Shown here: positions 37,401 to 45,194 of the stretch, in pieces | How positions within the stretch are numbered: position 1 is the stretch's first letter | How the letters are laid out: each line of letters opens with the position of its first letter | Assembly: GCA_964355945.1 (NCBI GenBank) | Contig: CAYHGE010000007.1 | Coordinates: 11,029 to 75,028, forward strand | DNA length: 64,000 bases | Source of the DNA: CAIVAT01 sp964355945 | GTDB lineage: Bacteria; Bacteroidota; Bacteroidia; Bacteroidales; FEN-979 | Direction of reading: 5' to 3' | Position numbers and translations under genes: made by a program | Notes under the pieces: model-generated | Seen by the model: only the letters and a program-made list of their open reading frames with translations | What the model was told of the DNA's origin: nothing | Databases searched by the model: none

Positions 37401-38790
37401 GGTAAACAATCAGAATAATAATTTGCCCGAAGGTGGCTGAACTCATCATTCTTTTTGCTGATTCAAAAACGTTCTCGTCCATCTGTGCCTGCGTCAGCTT
37501 CGCCACTCCGGTGTGGTGGTGTCTGCTCAGAAATATCCGGTGCACAACGCTTTCAACAATGATGACTGCCCCATCTACGATCAATCCGAAGTCGATGGCG
37601 CCCAGGCTCATCAGGTTGCCCGATACACCGAAAAGGTTCATCAGCGAGATGGCAAATAACATGGCCAGCGGGATGACCGATGCCACGATCAGCCCTGCCC
37701 GGATGTTGCCAAGTAACAGAACCAGGATAAAGAGCACGATCAGGGCTCCTTCAATGAGGTTTGTCGAAACCGTACCAATGGCGCGGCCAACAAGATCCGA
37801 CCTGTTCAGGAAAGGCTCAATGACGACACCTTTGGGCAGCGACTTCTGGATGGACTGAATGCGCAACTCGACATTTTCAATCACTTCATGTGCGTTGGCC
37901 CCTTTCAGCATCATGACAACCCCGCCAACAGCCTCGGAAGTGTCGACCACAAATGCGCCGTACCGCGTAGCACTGCCATATTGAACTTTTGCAATGTCCC
38001 TGATTAAAACGGGGATACCGGTGACGGTGTTTCTGACCACGATCTTTTCAATATCCTCCAGCGATTTGACCAGTCCGATCCCACGGATGAAATAGGCTGT
38101 CGGGTTCTTATCAATATAGGCACTACCTGTATTTTCGTTATTTTTTTCGAGGGCCTGGAAAATATCGGTGAGGGTCAGATTCATCCCACGCAGACGTTCT
38201 GGGTTTACGGCAATTTCATACTGTTTTACAAATCCTCCGTAGCTGTTGATGTCGGCGACGCCGGATGTTCCGAGCATTTCACGGCGTACCACCCAGTCCT
38301 GCAAGGTGCGCAGTTCCATGGGAGGAAATTTTTTTTCAAAGCCTTTGGCAACGGCCAGCCGGTACTGGTAAATTTCCCCCAGACCTGTGCTGATCGGCGC
38401 CAGCTCAATCTTGGCCATGCCGGCAGGAATCACCTCTTCGGCTTCCCTGAGTCGTTCGCCCAACTGCTGGCGCGCCCAGTAAACATCTACATTGTCTTTG
38501 AAAACTACGGTAATCACCGAAAGTCCCAGCCGTGAAATGGAACGTAATTCAATGATGTCGGGAATGTTTGCCACAGCCACTTCGATGGGAGCGGTGATAA
38601 AACTCTCCACTTCCTGCACGGCAAGGGAAGGTGCCAGGGAGATGATCTGCACCTGGTTATTCGTAATATCCGGGATCGCATCGATGGGCAGCCGGGTCAG
38701 GGAGTAGGTTCCCCAACCGATCAGGGCCAGAACGAACAACCCCACGATGAACTTGTTCTTGATTGAAAAATGAATGATATGGCCTATCAT
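34411..38790 (-). CDS. cusA: CusA/CzcA RND metal pump fused to a CusC/TolC-like channel
   Basis: 1459 residues. Residues ~1-1040 are a full RND pump with LPIDAIPDITNNQVQI near the N-terminus and the TM4 acidic motif of the heavy-metal subfamily (FGLIVDGAVIIVESVV near 403). From ~1047 a hydrophobic segment (TAVLVVIFSVIGYTTSAQ) resembles a signal peptide ending in SAQ, followed by a TolC-like outer-membrane-factor domain (VSLREAIQMALDSNYSIRS). Cleavage there would release a normal CusC. Pump-channel fusions of about this length are known in Bacteroidota. It sits directly upstream of cusB, giving a complete tripartite efflux system in two genes. Confidence 0.92.
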   Translation of the reverse strand: MIGHIIHFSIKNKFIVGLFVLALIGWGTYSLTRLPIDAIPDITNNQVQIISLAPSLAVQEVESFITAPIEVAVANIPDIIELRSISRLGLSVITVVFKDNVDVYWARQQLGERLREAEEVIPAGMAKIELAPISTGLGEIYQYRLAVAKGFEKKFPPMELRTLQDWVVRREMLGTSGVADINSYGGFVKQYEIAVNPERLRGMNLTLTDIFQALEKNNENTGSAYIDKNPTAYFIRGIGLVKSLEDIEKIVVRNTVTGIPVLIRDIAKVQYGSATRYGAFVVDTSEAVGGVVMMLKGANAHEVIENVELRIQSIQKSLPKGVVIEPFLNRSDLVGRAIGTVSTNLIEGALIVLFILVLLLGNIRAGLIVASVIPLAMLFAISLMNLFGVSGNLMSLGAIDFGLIVDGAVIIVESVVHRIFLSRHHHTGVAKLTQAQMDENVFESAKRMMSSATFGQIIILIVYLPIMALVGIEGKMFRPMAQVVAFAILGAAILSLTYVPMASALFLSKKTEHKRTFSDRLMDWFQKLFNPMISWALQHKTVVSASAIAIFVFSLFVFSRLGGEFIPQLEEGDLASSVITLQGGSLTNTVETVIKANKILLDNFPEIKHAVCKIGAGEIPTDPTPMETGDYVITLKDKSEWTSAKTREELVEKMQEKLVTLAGVKFEFQQPIQMRFNELMTGSKQDIAVKIFGDDLGVLAEKAENVEKIISQVEGVEDINVEKVTGLAQVQVDYNRDRLAQYGLSVDEVNRLLRAAFAGSQAGVVYDEEKRFGLVVRLDSDYRKNLEDVKNLTVALPNGSQLPFDQVADITIKSGPAQVSREDTKRRITIGFNVRNRDTEGVIQEVTAKIDQQVKLPTGYYINYGGQFKNLEAAKNRLAIAVPVALLLIFVLLYFAFHSVTQTLIIFTAVPMSAIGGIFALWLREMNFSISAGVGFIALFGVAVLNGIVLIAEFNRLEKEGISDITQRILKGLHTRLRPVIMTAAVASLGFLPMALSTSAGAEVQKPLATVVIGGLISATLLTLLVLPVFYVVFSAGFLRSIFKRRTMTAVLVVIFSVIGYTTSAQNQKKVSLREAIQMALDSNYSIRSAVYSAAAQKTLKGSSWDIPKTLIEGEYGQINSYQNDNSFAITQEFSFPTVYINQHKLSTANFKSAGWQLQGTRLEVSSQVKQVYWQLAYLYSKQNLLVYQDSLYSGFLRAAELRAKTGETNRLEMITARTQSFEIKNQLRQVQADVGIYKRKLQTLMNSVLAVAPSDTILHRLMLGTGTDSLALTDNPSLGYLRQQVEVAHITKQLEHSRSMPDLSIGYFSQTMIGTQEINGTPQTFDKGNRFTGIQAGIAIPLWFGPTVAKTKAAKIQEQAIQASADHFSGSLKSNYHSLLDEYAKYTASIDYYEQQAVPEAGMIIEQATRSFKAGAMDYLEYILTLNRALAIKQNYLEALSNYNQTIINIDYITGKIF

Positions 38791-38883
38791 GTTGAAAATG
38801 AATTAAATTGAAAGAATATTCGATGGAATTGTTGATCACCGAATTTCTGAAAGTGAATAACGGAAATTCAAGACAGGAAAAAG

Positions 38884-38989
38884 TTCTCGCAGATTTTCGC
38901 AGAGAAAGGCGCAAATTTTCGCAGAGAAGAACTGACCAGCATTTTTTCAGCGGGAATCTGCGAAAAAAATCTGCGAAAATCTGCGAGAA
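38884..38989. repeat. 20-bp perfect inverted repeat (TTCTCGCAGATTTTCGCAGA)
   Basis: Left arm 38884-38903 and right arm 38970-38989 are perfect reverse complements over 20 bp. Partial copies of CGCAGA/TCTGCG lie inside the loop. It fills most of the 236-bp space between cusA and the DUF6660 gene. It resembles a dispersed intergenic palindromic element and might affect readthrough into the efflux genes. Confidence 0.8.
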
Positions 38990-39026
38990 ATAATAACAAC
39001 AATCTGAATGGAATCAGACATGATTG

Positions 39027-39341
39027 TTAACCTATTTTTGGCGGTTGCCAGAAGGTCATATTAAAAAAAGAGACAAATTTTGAGGATTCAGGCCGGATTG
39101 GGCGCAGGAAAGAGACAAAGGGCTGGCTGATAAATGTACCGGGCGCAATGGTAACCGGAACACCGCAGCAGGAGCAAACACAGAATGGGGAACAGGCATC
39201 GGCATGATCTGCATGGGAATCCTGATTTTGGGAGCTTGTTTTTCCGCAAACCTGGTTGCCGCAATGCAGGTCGTTATCCACACAGGTTGCCGATACCAGG
39301 TATAAGATGTAAAAACTCAGGATGAAGGCAAGATGTCGCAT
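39027..39341 (-). CDS. DUF6660-like small Cys/His-rich exported protein
   Basis: 104 residues from the ATG at 39341; a start at 39431 would overlap crcB and add a non-hydrophobic leader. The N-terminus is a signal peptide (MRHLAFILSFYILYLVSATC). A His/Asp/Cys-rich stretch (SHADHADACSPFCVCSCCGV) and a C-terminal FWQPPK motif follow. DUF6660 members with this CxPFCxCSCC pattern are found beside metal-efflux genes in Bacteroidota, as here. A periplasmic metal-binding role is likely but undemonstrated. Confidence 0.75.
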   Translation of the reverse strand: MRHLAFILSFYILYLVSATCVDNDLHCGNQVCGKTSSQNQDSHADHADACSPFCVCSCCGVPVTIAPGTFISQPFVSFLRPIRPESSKFVSFFNMTFWQPPKIG

Positions 39342-39414
39342 GACCAACTGATGATTATACCGAAGTGACAAAAATACGATAATCCTGATCACATTCGCTT
39401 TTTTTTCCCATGGG

Positions 39415-39795
39415 TCACAGCATTTTTGCAATCATTGCATTACCCAGAAAAGTAGCCATTAACCCCAAAAACACACTCAATCCGGTGTAAAGAGCAAAGT
39501 AAAAGAAATTGCCGTCCTTCAGCAGGCCAATATTTTCGGCGGCGAAGGCAGAGAATGTTGTGAACCCGCCGCAAAAGCCTACTGTAAGAAACATCCGCCA
39601 TTCGGCAGAGAGGAGGTTGGTCTTGCCGGAAAGTCCTAAAAATATGCCAATCAGCAAACACCCGGTGATATTGACGATAAATGTTCCGAAAGGAAATGAT
39701 GAAAGTAGCAGGTTTTGAAAATAGCGGGATGCCAGGAACCGGGAGACAGTCCCCAGGAAACCGCCTGCACCGGCAATCAGGATGAGCCTGATCAT
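39415..39795 (-). CDS. crcB: Fluoride channel CrcB/Fluc
   Basis: 126 residues, four hydrophobic segments. It has the Fluc signatures GGFLGTVSRF near the N-terminus, FGTFIVNITGCLLIG (pore Asn) and GFCGGFTTFSAFAAEN (Phe-box/Na+ site). It exports fluoride as a dual-topology dimer. Its start overlaps the xdhB stop (ATGA), so it is translated from the xanthine dehydrogenase message, which has no obvious functional link. No fluoride riboswitch is visible upstream because that region is xdhB coding sequence. Confidence 0.93.
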   Translation of the reverse strand: MIRLILIAGAGGFLGTVSRFLASRYFQNLLLSSFPFGTFIVNITGCLLIGIFLGLSGKTNLLSAEWRMFLTVGFCGGFTTFSAFAAENIGLLKDGNFFYFALYTGLSVFLGLMATFLGNAMIAKML

Positions 39796-42104
39796 GCAAA
39801 GGGATGTTTGAGTTTTTCAGAAGCCAATAAAATAACCTCACCGGTAGCAGGGAGGGAGAAATCGGGTTCCGTCTTATGTTCATCAATGGCTGAGATGGCA
39901 TCCTTGATAGCAAGCCAAACAGAAAGTCCCAGCATGAACGGAGGTTCTCCTACTGCTTTGCTCCTGCGAATGGTACCGGGATTGGGCACATCCTGCAAAA
40001 AATCGACCGTGAAATCCTTTGGAATATCATTGATGGTGGGAATTTTATAGGTATCAGGTGAATGGTTGAGCAGGTTGCCGGTCTTGTCCCATTTAACCTG
40101 TTCTGTGGTACACCATCCAACGCCCTGGATAAACCCGCCTTCAACCTGGCCTTTGTCAATGCCCGGGTTTATGGAATCTCCGACATCGTGAATAATGTCA
40201 GTACGAAGCAACCGGTGTGCGCCTGTCAGGATGTCGATCATCACTTCTGAAACTGCCATGCCATACGCAAAATAATGGAATGGGTTGCCCTGCCCGGTTT
40301 CACGGTCGAAGTAAATCCCGGGGGTTTTATAAAACCCTGTGGCACTCAGACTTACCTGGCTCAGGCGCGCAATATTGCAAAGCTCCGTGAATGAGATTTT
40401 ACAGGCTGGCTGTGACTTGTCATAGACAAAATTGTCTCTGAATGTGATATTTTCTTTCAGAAATACAATTCCGGCATACCGGGCAAAAAGTTCATTCATG
40501 GCGACATCGGCCAACCGCTTCTTAATCCGGTCGATGGCGTCTTTTACTGCCATCCCGTTGAGGTCGCTTCCGGTGGAGGCTGCAGTGGGAGAGGTATTTG
40601 GCACTTTGGACGTATTCGTGGCATCGACTTTGACTCGCTCGGGCGAGATCCCCAGTTCAGCCGAGGCAATTTGCAGAATTTTTGTATTCAGGCCTTGCCC
40701 CATTTCAGTACCTCCATGGTTGACCAGCACGGTGCCATCGGTGTAAATATTGACCAGGGCCCCGGCCTGGTTAAGGAAGGAAGTCGTGAATGAAATCCCG
40801 AATTTCACCGGGGTCAGGGCCAGCCCTTGTTTTATAAACTCATGCTCAAGATTGAACCGGTTGATTTCCTGCCTGCGTTGGTGGTAGCCGGAGGTGCTGA
40901 CAAGTTTGTCGAATAGTCTGAAAAGATGGTTATTCTCAACCTTTTCACCATAAGGGGTGATGTTGCGCACCTCGGGTCGGTAAAAATTCAGGTATCGGAT
41001 TTCTGCTGCATCTTTTTTCAGAAAACGGGCCACACGGTCGATGGCATTTTCGATCACCGCCATTCCCTGAGGCCCGCCGAAACCACGGAAAGCAGTATTG
41101 GAAGGAAGGTTGGTCTTCCATGCCTGTCCGGTGATAGATACATTTGGCAGAAAATAGGCGTTTTCAGCATGCAGCATGGCCCGCTCGAGGATGGCCCGTG
41201 ACAGATCGGTTGAGGAGCCTGCATCTGAATTCAATTCCACCTTGTATGCCAGGATCAGACCATCTTTGTCAAATCCGATCTCGTACTTCGAAAGGAAGCG
41301 ATGTCGTTTGCCGGTCATGATCTGGTCGTCGTCGCGGAAGAGGTGTATTTTTACTGGGCATTTGGTGGCATTAGCCAGCAAAGCCGCCCATGCGGCCACA
41401 TGGTTGGCCTGGGTCTCTTTTCCGCCGAAGGCGCCACCCATGCGCCTGACTTCGACTTCGACTTCGTTTTTCGGGATTCCCAGGACTTCTGCAACAATGG
41501 TTTGTGTTTCAGCCGGATTCTGGCTGGAGGCATGAATCATCATCTCTCTTCCTTCCCCCGGGATGGCAAGGGCAGTCTGTGTTTCAAGGTACCAGTGCTC
41601 CTGGGCACCGGTAGTGAGCTCCCCTTTGATGACATGCGGAGCCACCTTTAAGGCAGATTCTGCATCACCACTTTCAATTTTACGGGCCGGAGCCAGGGTT
41701 GCATTGGCGGCCATGGCTGATTCGATGGTGAGAATGGCGGGAAGCGGCTCATACTCAATGGAGATGAGCTTTTCAGCCTCCAGTGCTGCTTCTTCAGTTT
41801 CAGCAGCAATCAGGGCGATGGCCTGCCCTATAAATGTCACCTCCTTCTCTGCGAGACAAAGTTCATCATGGATCACCGGTCCCATCTGGTTTTCACCGGG
41901 AATATCCCTGGCCGTAACTATGCAGTGTACACCGGAAATTGCCATGGCATCTGAGATGCTGACCCGGTGAAGGATCGCATGTGCATGTTTGCTATATACT
42001 ACTTTCCCGAACAGCAACTGCCTGTTTACGGGCATGTCGTCGATGAAAACGGATTCCCCTGTAACATGTTTTTCTGCACTGTCGTGTGGTTGATGGTGTA
42101 GCAT
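39792..42104 (-). CDS. xdhB: Xanthine dehydrogenase molybdopterin-binding subunit
   Basis: 770 residues, the usual length for a separate bacterial XDH large subunit. Motifs in order: SKHAHA, GAQEHWYLETQTAL, GGAFGGKETQ, TAFRGFGGPQGM, GGTEMGQGLNTK and KAVGEPPFMLG, the last with the catalytic glutamate. GGAFGGKE and FRGFGGPQ are closer to genuine xanthine dehydrogenases than the fused XdhD-type protein at 14.8-17.4 kb. It forms a complex with XdhA, encoded 39 bp upstream. The product is urate from xanthine, or the reverse under reducing conditions. Confidence 0.93.
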   Translation of the reverse strand: MLHHQPHDSAEKHVTGESVFIDDMPVNRQLLFGKVVYSKHAHAILHRVSISDAMAISGVHCIVTARDIPGENQMGPVIHDELCLAEKEVTFIGQAIALIAAETEEAALEAEKLISIEYEPLPAILTIESAMAANATLAPARKIESGDAESALKVAPHVIKGELTTGAQEHWYLETQTALAIPGEGREMMIHASSQNPAETQTIVAEVLGIPKNEVEVEVRRMGGAFGGKETQANHVAAWAALLANATKCPVKIHLFRDDDQIMTGKRHRFLSKYEIGFDKDGLILAYKVELNSDAGSSTDLSRAILERAMLHAENAYFLPNVSITGQAWKTNLPSNTAFRGFGGPQGMAVIENAIDRVARFLKKDAAEIRYLNFYRPEVRNITPYGEKVENNHLFRLFDKLVSTSGYHQRRQEINRFNLEHEFIKQGLALTPVKFGISFTTSFLNQAGALVNIYTDGTVLVNHGGTEMGQGLNTKILQIASAELGISPERVKVDATNTSKVPNTSPTAASTGSDLNGMAVKDAIDRIKKRLADVAMNELFARYAGIVFLKENITFRDNFVYDKSQPACKISFTELCNIARLSQVSLSATGFYKTPGIYFDRETGQGNPFHYFAYGMAVSEVMIDILTGAHRLLRTDIIHDVGDSINPGIDKGQVEGGFIQGVGWCTTEQVKWDKTGNLLNHSPDTYKIPTINDIPKDFTVDFLQDVPNPGTIRRSKAVGEPPFMLGLSVWLAIKDAISAIDEHKTEPDFSLPATGEVILLASEKLKHPFA

Positions 42105-42143
42105 TGTTTGTGGTTGATTTAATGCACCCCGTTCCCTCCTGTT

Positions 42144-43613
42144 TCAGGGGAGGGATGATGTGCCAGGCTCAGTGGTTTCAATTAAAAATTTAAGTAACAA
42201 ATTCTTCGAAGCGGTGGTTCTGAATTCGGCCTCAGCCCGGGCATCCGAAATGGGAACAAACTCTTTTTCCAGGATGAACATGGCTTCCTCAACAGTTTTC
42301 CTGCTCCACTCTTTTCCTTTCAGAAATTTTTCAGTTTCTGCTGCACGAATTGGCACAGTGGCCATGCCCCCGAACGCCAGAATACTTGAAATAACCTTAC
42401 GGTGTTGCACTTCAAGCCTGAAAGCAGCACTCACGGTTGAAATATCCATATCCTTTCTGGTAGAAACTTTATAGGAGCAGATAATCGTGTTTTCGTCCAA
42501 TTTTGGTATTGATATCTCCGTAATGAGTTCATCCTCTTTCAATGCGGTTTTTCGATATCCTGTAATAAAATCTTCGATCATGATGTACCGCTCTTCTGAC
42601 AGGGAGTTCACTTTGATTTTCGCCTTGTAGGCCATTAACAGGGGCAGGGTGTCGCCAATGGGAGAGGCTGATCCGACATTTCCGCCCAGCGTTGCCATAT
42701 TCCTGATTTGCAATGAACCGAAAACCTTGAGGATATTGTTGAGCGCAGGTAACCTGTCCTGTGCAAACAGCCTGACTTTTTCCAGCGGCATACCTGCACC
42801 GATAAGAAAAGCATCCTTTTCCTCTTTGCAATAACTCAACTCACCAACGCCGGAAAGATCGAGAATATTTGTCAGTAACTCCTTTTTTTTCGTCTGCCTT
42901 AAAGCAACATCCGTTGATCCGTTGATCACGGTGGCCAAACGGTGGTCTTTACGCATTTTCAGGGCTTCCGGAAGGGTGAAGGGCTTTGCGTAACGTTGTT
43001 TGCCTTTGGTAATTATGATGGTTTCAGCCTTTGAGGTGATCTTATTAAGCAATTCAATGACACCGGGTTCATACTGTGAAAAATGGTCTTTTGCATTACC
43101 GGAACAAACTTTTTGTGCGGCTTCCAGGATAGGCTGATATCCTGTACAGCGACAAAGGTTTCCGGTCAGCGCATCTTCAATAGTTTCCCGGGTTGGGTTT
43201 TGATGGTTTTTGAACAGACCGAAAATCGACATCACCACGCCCGGGGTGCAATATCCACACTGGCTGCCATTGGCTCTCATCATCATCTCCTGCACAGGAT
43301 GGAGAACCCGGTGCTTCTCTTTGTAAAAGGCAAGATTTTCAATTGTAATCAACTGTTTCCCATGGATCATCGGGAGAAAAACCAGGCAGGAGTCGACTGT
43401 CTGGTAAACAAGTTTCCCATGTTCATCGACCTCTGCCAGCACCACCGTACACGCACCGCAATCACCTTCGCCACATCCCTCCTTTACCCCTTTGTGCGAA
43501 AGTAGTGAGCGGAGATAGTTCAGCAAGGTGGTTGTCGGTTTGAATCCGGAAGAATCGGAGAATTCGACTTCCATGATGCGATCATCAAAAACAAACCGGA
43601 TGGTATCCTGCAT
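42144..43613 (-). CDS. xdhA: Xanthine dehydrogenase small subunit ([2Fe-2S]2 + FAD)
   Basis: 489 residues. [2Fe-2S] domain: C47, C52, C55, C76 (KEGCGEGDCGACTVVL). Second cluster: C119, C122, C154, C156 (SQCGYCTPG, LCRCTGY). The FAD domain follows from ~205 with INGSTDVALRQTKK, GGNVGSASPIGDTLP and a C-terminal CO-dehydrogenase flavoprotein domain. The spacing is that of XdhA-type proteins. It is encoded between xdhC and xdhB. Confidence 0.93.
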   Translation of the reverse strand: MQDTIRFVFDDRIMEVEFSDSSGFKPTTTLLNYLRSLLSHKGVKEGCGEGDCGACTVVLAEVDEHGKLVYQTVDSCLVFLPMIHGKQLITIENLAFYKEKHRVLHPVQEMMMRANGSQCGYCTPGVVMSIFGLFKNHQNPTRETIEDALTGNLCRCTGYQPILEAAQKVCSGNAKDHFSQYEPGVIELLNKITSKAETIIITKGKQRYAKPFTLPEALKMRKDHRLATVINGSTDVALRQTKKKELLTNILDLSGVGELSYCKEEKDAFLIGAGMPLEKVRLFAQDRLPALNNILKVFGSLQIRNMATLGGNVGSASPIGDTLPLLMAYKAKIKVNSLSEERYIMIEDFITGYRKTALKEDELITEISIPKLDENTIICSYKVSTRKDMDISTVSAAFRLEVQHRKVISSILAFGGMATVPIRAAETEKFLKGKEWSRKTVEEAMFILEKEFVPISDARAEAEFRTTASKNLLLKFLIETTEPGTSSLP

Positions 43614-43624
43614 GCATTTTTGTA

Positions 43625-44401
43625 TTACCTGTGATGGGATAAAGTGGTGTTTCTGACGTCAATGAGTTTTGCCAGGATGCTGATGGCAATCTCTCCGGGT
43701 GTTTCTGCGTTAAATTTTATTCCGATTGGCATGTCGATTCCGGCAAGTTCTTCTGGGGTGAGAATATGCTCTTCCAGGAACCTTTGTTTCAATAAATCCA
43801 CCTTTCGGTTACTGCCGATCATTCCAACGTAGGCATGTGGTTTTCGGGCAACAACAGCCAGTATATTCTCATCGCTCACGTGTTTTGGGGTAACGATTAC
43901 GATGTAGGTGTGTTCATCAAACACCGACTCTTCAATTGCCTGGAAATAGTCCTTAATGATGCAGTTGAATCCTTCAAACGCCGGATCGCGGAAGATATCT
44001 TCCCGGGGATCGAAAAGCGTCACCGTAAAATCAAGCTCACGTGCAAACCCGGCCAGTGATTTTCCGATATGGCCGGCTCCGAAAATGTAAAGCTTCTTTA
44101 ATGGATTCAATGGCTCAATATAGACTTCCATCATGCCCCCGCAGTGCATGCCAAGGTCTTTGTTGAGGTTAAAGGATACCTTTGCCGGGTTGCCCGATGC
44201 AATCAGTATTACAGCCATTTCAGCCACTTCCTTCTCAATACTTCCACCCCCGATGCTTCCATAGATAGAACCATTGGCATAGACGATCATTTTTGCGCCC
44301 TGCTTTCGTGGTGTCGATCCTTTGGTGTCAATGACAATGCATAAGGCTGCCTGATGCATGCCATGGATTATCTCTTCAGTTTTTGCTAAAATACCTTGCA
44401 T
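43625..44401 (-). CDS. xdhC: XdhC molybdenum-cofactor insertion/sulfuration chaperone
   Basis: 258 residues. The N-terminal XdhC/CoxI domain has TKGSTPRKQGAKM and GSIGGGSIEKEV. The Rossmann domain has LYIFGAGHIGKSLAGFAREL and GMIGSNRKVDLLKQR. XdhC receives the cofactor from MocA-type enzymes and inserts its sulfurated form into XdhB. It is encoded 11 bp before xdhA and after mocA on the same strand. Confidence 0.92.
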   Translation of the reverse strand: MQGILAKTEEIIHGMHQAALCIVIDTKGSTPRKQGAKMIVYANGSIYGSIGGGSIEKEVAEMAVILIASGNPAKVSFNLNKDLGMHCGGMMEVYIEPLNPLKKLYIFGAGHIGKSLAGFARELDFTVTLFDPREDIFRDPAFEGFNCIIKDYFQAIEESVFDEHTYIVIVTPKHVSDENILAVVARKPHAYVGMIGSNRKVDLLKQRFLEEHILTPEELAGIDMPIGIKFNAETPGEIAISILAKLIDVRNTTLSHHR

Positions 44402-44455
44402 GGAGTTTATCAGGTTTGTAGATCAAACGCAACGGGGAGTGTAAAATTACAACAT

Positions 44456-45043
44456 TTAAAGCGAAAAATTACGCCAGTGCAAGAATTGTTTGTAATCGTC
44501 GGGCGTATTTATGTTCCAGAGGATTCTTTCATCGGGGAAATCCACTTCAGTGCGTGTCATCTGCTGAAGGACCTCGCGGAAATCGGGTAACTCTGCCATC
44601 CTGCGGAAAAAGTCCACCGCTTTGGTGCCAAGCAGAATGGGATGTCCTCCCTGCCCCTGATAAACGGGCACGGCATAACCATCATGGGGAACCGATTCAA
44701 TCAACCGGTCGAGCAGCAGCGGATCGAGGAATGGATTGTCAACATTCTGTATAAAGCAGGCACTGCCTGCCGGAACCTGTTTTAGCCCAAGTAAAACCGA
44801 CCACGAGCGGCCTTTCTCCAGCGTGTGGTTCACCACAGTAATGACCTTTTCGGATTGAAACCGTAGATTGTCAAACTTTTCGTTCACGACCAATATTACC
44901 GGTTTGCAGCCATAAGCGCCGAAGCAATTCACCAGGTGTCCGGCAAAGGTTACCCCTTCACGGATTGACAGCAGTGCTTTGTCGCCACCCATCCGGGTGG
45001 AATTTCCGGCGGCGGGGATTACTGCTGAGATTGATTGTTGCAT
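44456..45043 (-). CDS. mocA: Molybdenum cofactor cytidylyltransferase (MocA-like)
   Basis: 195 residues. A MobA-like nucleotidyltransferase fold with the nucleotide-binding N-terminus AVIPAAGNSTRMGGDKALL and the metal-binding NVDNPFLDPLLL (D in place of the canonical C-D-Q-P motif region), then GHPILLG. Its place at the head of the xdhC-xdhA-xdhB set indicates that it makes MCD, the cofactor form of xanthine dehydrogenase family enzymes, rather than MGD. It is divergent from the acyl-CoA ligase gene. Confidence 0.88.
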   Translation of the reverse strand: MQQSISAVIPAAGNSTRMGGDKALLSIREGVTFAGHLVNCFGAYGCKPVILVVNEKFDNLRFQSEKVITVVNHTLEKGRSWSVLLGLKQVPAGSACFIQNVDNPFLDPLLLDRLIESVPHDGYAVPVYQGQGGHPILLGTKAVDFFRRMAELPDFREVLQQMTRTEVDFPDERILWNINTPDDYKQFLHWRNFSL

Positions 45044-45116
45044 TTAGGTTTGCTATTTATTGCACGAAGATAAGGGAAGGTTTGACGAAGTTACACGAAA
45101 ATCAAACGATTATGCT

Positions 45117-45124
45117 TATCTTTG
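45117..45124 (+). promoter_or_regulatory. Candidate -7 box TATCTTTG for the acyl-CoA ligase gene
   Basis: Perfect TAnnTTTG match followed by GCA, a common initiation context in Bacteroidota. It lies 71 bp before the ATG at 45195 and inside any longer frame, so it supports the 45195 start. No well-spaced -33 TTTG was seen. Confidence 0.45.
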
Positions 45125-45194
45125 CATCAATAATATCCTCAACGCTGCCCCTGCGAGCGACTTTCGGGGGCTTTTTCGTGGTAAAAAACAAATC

